Origin: Nocardioides luteus
GTDB taxonomy: Bacteria > Actinomycetota > Actinomycetes > Propionibacteriales > Nocardioidaceae
Assembly (NCBI RefSeq): GCF_015752315.1
Contig: NZ_JADOVJ010000001.1
Location: forward strand, 496,001 to 560,000
Direction of reading: 5' to 3'
DNA length: 64,000 nt
The notes under the pieces are model-generated. The model had not been told where the DNA came from. It saw only the letters and a program-made list of their open reading frames with translations, and did not search any database. A program made the position numbers and the translations under genes. Each line of letters starts with the position of its first letter. The stretch's first letter is position 1. Positions 60,591 through 64,000 of this stretch are shown here, in pieces.

Positions 60591-60602
60591 TACGATGTCG
60601 CC
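60591..60602 (+). promoter_or_regulatory. leaderless promoter -10 of the YrdB-like gene
   Basis: TACGAT is followed by 6 nt and the GTG at 60603. It decides the start of this gene. Confidence 0.55.
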
Positions 60603-60974
60603 GTGGCGGTCTTCGGTTGGTTCGTTCTGACTCTGGTGTTCATCGACGAGCTGCTGGCGATGGCCGCCTTCGGGGTGTGGGGCTGGCAGCACGAACCGAG
60701 GTGGCTGCTGGTCTGGCTGCTGCCGGTGGCGGCCATGGTCGCCTGGGGCCTGTTCGCCTCGCCCAAGGCGACGCGGAGCGGGCCGGTGATCCGGCCGGTG
60801 GTGAAGGTGATCGTCTTCGGGCTCGCCTCGCTGGCGCTCCTCGACGCCGGTCATCCGGGATGGGCGCTCGCCCTGCTGGTCTTCTCGGTCGTCGTCAACG
60901 GCCTGGCCCAGCTGCCGGCGATCAGCCGGCTGCCCACCGATGGGCCTCGACGAGACTCGGTCCGTACCAGGTGA
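60603..60974 (+). CDS. YrdB/DUF2568-like small membrane protein
   Basis: A 123-residue protein with four membrane helices (about 2-20, 32-50, 62-80, 82-100), starting VAVFGWFVLTLVFIDELLAMAAFGVWG. It matches the YrdB family, which has no known function. The frame continues upstream of 60603 but only as a shadow of cydB. Its last 53 bp overlap the convergent receptor gene. Confidence 0.75.
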   Translation: MAVFGWFVLTLVFIDELLAMAAFGVWGWQHEPRWLLVWLLPVAAMVAWGLFASPKATRSGPVIRPVVKVIVFGLASLALLDAGHPGWALALLVFSVVVNGLAQLPAISRLPTDGPRRDSVRTR

Positions 60975-61641
60975 TCAGCCGGCCGCTGACCAGCTCGGTC
61001 GGCGTCCGCGTGAAGGCCTCCGGGCCGTCCTCGGCGGTGAAGACGTACGGCTCGTCGGGGAGCAGCACCGCATCGGCTCCGGCGGCGTCGATCTCGGCCA
61101 GGTCGAGATGGGGGTAGCGGTCATCGTGCTGACCGAAGACGTTCTCCCACCCCAGCCGCCGCAGCAGGTCGCCGGTGAACGTCCGTGACCCGACGACCAT
61201 CCACGGGTCGCGCCAGATCGGCACCGCGACCCGGCGGCTGACCCGGGGGAGCGGCCCGCACCACAGCCGGCGGGCCTCCGTGAGCCAGTCCGGGCGGTCC
61301 CAGCCGAGCGCGTCGTCGAAGAGCCGCTCGTAGGTCGTCACCGCCGCCGGGACGGTCTCGATCTCGGTGACCTCGACCCGGATGCCGGCCTCGCGGAGGC
61401 GGCGGACGTCGAGCTCGCGGTTCTCCTCCTTGTTGGCGATCACCAGGTCCGGCTCGAGGTCACGGATCACGGCGAGGTTCGGGTTCTTGGTGCCGCGGAC
61501 GCGGGTCACCTCGAGCTCGGCCGGATGGGTGCACCAGTCCGTGGCGCCGACGACCGCGTCGGGGCGTACCGACGCCAGCGCCTCGGTGATCGAAGGGACG
61601 AGACTGACGATCCGCACAGGTTCCGACGACTCCCTTCGCAT
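60922..61641 (-). CDS. helical-backbone metal receptor (cobalamin/siderophore binding protein-like), cytoplasmic
   Basis: A 239-residue protein of the BtuF/FepB fold: IVSLVPSITEALASVRPDAVVGATDWCTHPAE, NPNLAVIRDLEPDLVIANKEENRELDVRRLREAGIRVEVTE, RDPWMVVGSRTFTGDLLRRLGWENVF. No signal peptide or lipobox is visible in front, which is odd for an ABC binding protein. The start could be the ATG at 61641 or at 61665; both give a cytoplasmic protein. No ABC permease is adjacent. It may be a soluble cobalamin-binding protein used inside the cell. Confidence 0.8.
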   Translation of the reverse strand: MRRESSEPVRIVSLVPSITEALASVRPDAVVGATDWCTHPAELEVTRVRGTKNPNLAVIRDLEPDLVIANKEENRELDVRRLREAGIRVEVTEIETVPAAVTTYERLFDDALGWDRPDWLTEARRLWCGPLPRVSRRVAVPIWRDPWMVVGSRTFTGDLLRRLGWENVFGQHDDRYPHLDLAEIDAAGADAVLLPDEPYVFTAEDGPEAFTRTPTELVSGRLITWYGPSLVEAHRWAAG

Positions 61642-61723
61642 GCCGAGATGCCGAGCGTACGTCATCGCCTGCGGCGGGCTCCGCGCGTCGGGTCCAGGAA
61701 TGGACGGCCCCCTCCCGTAGTTT

Positions 61724-61744
61724 CGAATATCAGAGGGATATTCG
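61724..61744. promoter_or_regulatory. inverted repeat upstream of the pyruvate oxidase gene
   Basis: CGAATAT, 7 nt, ATATTCG is a perfect inverted repeat 27 bp before the start, in a locally AT-rich stretch that should hold the promoter. The convergent GntR-type gene is a candidate binder. Confidence 0.5.
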
Positions 61745-61770
61745 GATTGTCCGACCCTGAGGAGGAGATC

Positions 61771-63495
61771 ATGTCGACCGTGGCAGAGCAGATCGTGGCC
61801 ACACTTGCGGCTAGCGGCGTACGCCGCGTCTATGGCGTCCCCGGTGACTCGCTCAACGGGATCACCGACGCCCTGCGCAAGGACGGGCGCATCGCCTGGG
61901 TGCACGTCAGGCACGAGGAGGCGGGAGCGTTCGCCGCGGCCGCCGATGCCGCGACGACCGGAGAGCTCGCCGTCGTGGTCGGCAGCGCCGGCCCCGGCAA
62001 CCTCCACCTGATCAACGGTCTCTACGACGCCAACCGCTCACGCGTGCCCGTGCTCGCGATCGCCGCCCACATCCCCACCGCCGAGATCGGCACCGGCTAC
62101 TTCCAGGAGACCCACCCGCAGGAGCTCTACCGGGAGTCCTCGGTCTACTCCGAGTATGTCGCGCACCCGAGCCAGATGCCGCACGTCCTCGAGGTCGCCA
62201 TGCGTACGGCCATCGAGAAGCAGGGCGTCGCGGTGGTCGCGATCCCGGGCGATGTCGCCCTGGCGAAGTCGCCCGTCGAGCGCGCCTCGGTCATCCGCCC
62301 GACGACCTCGCACGTGCTTCCCGCGGAGTCCGAGATCAGCCGGGCGGCCGACCTGCTCAACGCCGGGCGGCGAGTCACCATCCTCGCCGGCGCCGGCACC
62401 GCCGGCGCGCACGACGAGGTGGTGGCCCTGGCCGACAGGCTGGGCGCCCCGATCGTGCACGCGCTGCGCGGCAAGGAGTTCATCGAGTACGACAACCCGT
62501 TCGACGTCGGGATGACCGGGCTGCTCGGCTTCGCCTCGGGCTACCGGGCCATGGAGCGCGCCGACACCCTGCTCATGCTGGGCACCGACTTCCCCTACCG
62601 GCAGTTCTATCCCAAGCACGCCACCACCATCCAGGTCGACGTACGCGGCGAGCAGCTCGGGCGCCGCCACCCGGTCGACCTCGGTCTGGTGGGAACGGTG
62701 AAGGACACCGCCGAGGCCCTCCTCCCGCTGCTCACGCGCAAGAGCGACCGCCACCACCTAGAGGAGTCGACCGAGCACTACCGCGAGACGCGGACCAAGC
62801 TCGACGAGCTCGCGACGCCTTCCAAGCGCAACGCCCCGATCCATCCGCAGTACCTGGCCCGCCTGATCAACGAGGCCGCCGACGACGATGCCATCTTCAT
62901 CCCCGACGTCGGCTCGCCCGTGGTGTGGGCGGCCCGCTACCTCTCGATGAACGGTCGCCGCCGGCTGATCGGGTCGTTCACCCACGGCTCGATGGCCAAC
63001 GCGCTCCCGCACGCGATCGGTGCGCAGGCGGCCCACCCGGATCGCCAGGTCGTCGCCCTCGCGGGCGACGGCGGGCTCACCATGCTGATGGGTGAGCTGA
63101 TCACCCTCACCCAGAACAAGCTGCCGGTGAAGCTGGTGGTGTTCAACAACTCCTCGCTCAACTTCGTGGAGCTGGAGATGAAGGCGGCCGGGTTCGTGAA
63201 CTACGGCACCGACCTGGTCAACCCCGATTTCGCGCAGGTCGCCCAGGCCATGGGCATCTATGCCCGCCGCGTCGAGCGCTCGGAGGACCTCCCCGAGGCG
63301 ATCGCGGACATCTTGGCCCACGACGGTCCGGCGCTCCTCGACGTCGTCACCGAGCGGCAGGAGCTGTCGATGCCGCCGACCGTCACCGCGGAGCAGGTCA
63401 AGGGCTTCACCCTGTACGCCCTGCGGACCGTCCTGTCCGGACGCGGCGACGAGCTGATCGACCTCGCCAGGGCGAACGCGCGTCAGCTGTTCTGA
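61771..63495 (+). CDS. thiamine diphosphate-dependent pyruvate oxidase/dehydrogenase (quinone), PoxB-like
   Basis: A 574-residue ThDP enzyme. The ATG at 61771 has GAGGAGGAG upstream. The N-domain activates with LAASGVRRVYGVPGDSLNGITDALR and Glu in RHEEAGAFAAAADA; the FAD or middle domain follows, and the ThDP motif is GDGGLTMLMGELITLTQNKLPVKLVVFNNSSLNFVE. It matches PoxB and related enzymes that decarboxylate pyruvate to acetate with electrons to quinone. The gene stands between the metal receptor and a GntR-type regulator, whose stop it overlaps by 13 bp. Confidence 0.9.
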   Translation: MSTVAEQIVATLAASGVRRVYGVPGDSLNGITDALRKDGRIAWVHVRHEEAGAFAAAADAATTGELAVVVGSAGPGNLHLINGLYDANRSRVPVLAIAAHIPTAEIGTGYFQETHPQELYRESSVYSEYVAHPSQMPHVLEVAMRTAIEKQGVAVVAIPGDVALAKSPVERASVIRPTTSHVLPAESEISRAADLLNAGRRVTILAGAGTAGAHDEVVALADRLGAPIVHALRGKEFIEYDNPFDVGMTGLLGFASGYRAMERADTLLMLGTDFPYRQFYPKHATTIQVDVRGEQLGRRHPVDLGLVGTVKDTAEALLPLLTRKSDRHHLEESTEHYRETRTKLDELATPSKRNAPIHPQYLARLINEAADDDAIFIPDVGSPVVWAARYLSMNGRRRLIGSFTHGSMANALPHAIGAQAAHPDRQVVALAGDGGLTMLMGELITLTQNKLPVKLVVFNNSSLNFVELEMKAAGFVNYGTDLVNPDFAQVAQAMGIYARRVERSEDLPEAIADILAHDGPALLDVVTERQELSMPPTVTAEQVKGFTLYALRTVLSGRGDELIDLARANARQLF

Positions 63496-64000
63496 GCGAC
63501 GTCCCGCTCGGCGAGGGCCCGCTCGAGGATGTCGGCCGTGTGCCGGTAGTGCTGCGCGAGCGCGCGCACGGCCCGGTCCGCATCCCGGGCGAGGGTCGCC
63601 TCCAGGATCTCGCGGTGCTCCCCGGCGACGTCTCGGTCGGGCTCGTGGACCTGTGACCAGCGCCGGTAGAACTCGCCGGCGTCGCGCAGCGTCGTGGCCA
63701 TGCCCAGCAGCCAGGGATTGCCGGCGCCGTCGAGCAGAGCGCCGTGGAAGCCGCTGTGGGCCACCTCCCACTCGTCGGAGACGCGCGGGGGAGCGTCGGC
63801 GGTGAGCATCGGCGTACGTTCCATCCGGTGGTGGGCCGCCACCACCTCGGACTCCCAGTTCATGTCACCGCGCTCGATGGCATAGCGGAGCGCGAGCGAC
63901 TCGATGTCGATGCGAGCACTGGTCAGGTGGCGCAGGTCCTCGACGCTCACCTGCCGCACCCGGAAGCCGATCCGGGGCTCGGACTCCACCAGTCCCTGCT
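63483..64000 (-). CDS. GntR/FadR-type (FCD domain) regulator, 5' end outside the window
   Basis: The frame is open to the right edge. The last 172 codons encode the FCD ligand domain (LRHLTSARIDIESLALRYAIERGD, EWEVAHSGFHGALLDGAGNPWLLGMATTLRDAGEFYRRW, GEHREILEATLARDADRAVRALAQHYRHTADIL) and the end of the DNA-binding wing (GLVESEPRIGFRV). The helix-turn-helix lies beyond base 64000. It converges on the pyruvate oxidase, which it may control. Confidence 0.88.
   Translation of the reverse strand, partial: QGLVESEPRIGFRVRQVSVEDLRHLTSARIDIESLALRYAIERGDMNWESEVVAAHHRMERTPMLTADAPPRVSDEWEVAHSGFHGALLDGAGNPWLLGMATTLRDAGEFYRRWSQVHEPDRDVAGEHREILEATLARDADRAVRALAQHYRHTADILERALAERDVAQNS

Overview
The window is 64 kb of very GC-rich chromosome with third codon positions almost always G or C. 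Its markers are actinobacterial: a mycothiol synthase (MshD), an orphan GlnR-type regulator, a MutT1-type NUDIX/histidine-phosphatase protein, an HbhA-like protein and many leaderless genes. The gene set and codon habit fit a Nocardioides-like member of the Nocardioidaceae. That placement is inference; no rRNA is present to test it. From memory, the order pst, pit, ppk, mshD, glnR, sulfurtransferase, fur/ygfZ resembles a core region of Streptomyces coelicolor, so most of the window looks like conserved backbone with small accessory inserts.

Layout. 1-9.8 kb: the end of a HipA kinase, a DoxX protein and aldo/keto reductase pair, an amidase, an exported serine hydrolase with an extra C-terminal domain, an M20 amidohydrolase and a secreted 5'-nucleotidase. 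9.8-15.2 kb: regulators (TetR, Scr1-like XRE), one tRNA-Lys, a MarR-controlled oxidoreductase operon in which one gene carries a frameshift, a cold-shock gene and a 48-residue ORF. 15.2-25.5 kb: a phosphate island with mutT1, pstSCAB, pit, a DUF47 protein and ppk. 25.5-36.7 kb: a lipase, an 876-residue coiled-coil protein of unknown function, DsrE-like, nitrobindin, Fur and YgfZ genes, ADP-ribosylglycohydrolase, mshD, glnR, a MoaD-like gene, hsp20 with a MerR/HspR-like gene, and a thioredoxin-like gene. 36.7-39.5 kb: a sulfur operon (DUF4395, thiosulfate sulfurtransferase, DUF1416) behind a short cysteine-containing leader peptide, then a BKACE enzyme. 39.5-45.1 kb: a TetR/FAD-monooxygenase pair with shared operators and the sulfate activation genes cysD, cysN, cysC. 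45.1-46.4 kb: a hipBA locus whose kinase lacks its catalytic end. 46.4-55.8 kb: nucleotide-sugar genes (ugd, rmlA, rmlB, rmlC-rmlD fusion, galE) interrupted by a TSUP transporter, an asparaginase and an XRE/HbhA-like pair. 55.8-64 kb: a RibD-like reductase, enoyl-CoA hydratase, DinB protein, cytochrome bd oxidase, a YrdB-like membrane protein, a metal-receptor-type binding protein, a pyruvate oxidase and the start-truncated end of a GntR regulator.

Three patterns cut across the genes. (1) A 23-nt palindromic unit (GCCGASTCGGC followed by GCRTCTGTCCCG) recurs in both orientations at four intergenic sites and is not explained by any gene. (2) About twenty genes on both strands have a TANNNT hexamer 6-9 nt before the start codon and no Shine-Dalgarno sequence, the signature of leaderless transcription. 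(3) Several local regulators sit next to clear inverted repeats that look like their own operators (MarR, TetR/FMO, HipB, Scr1, XRE/HbhA).
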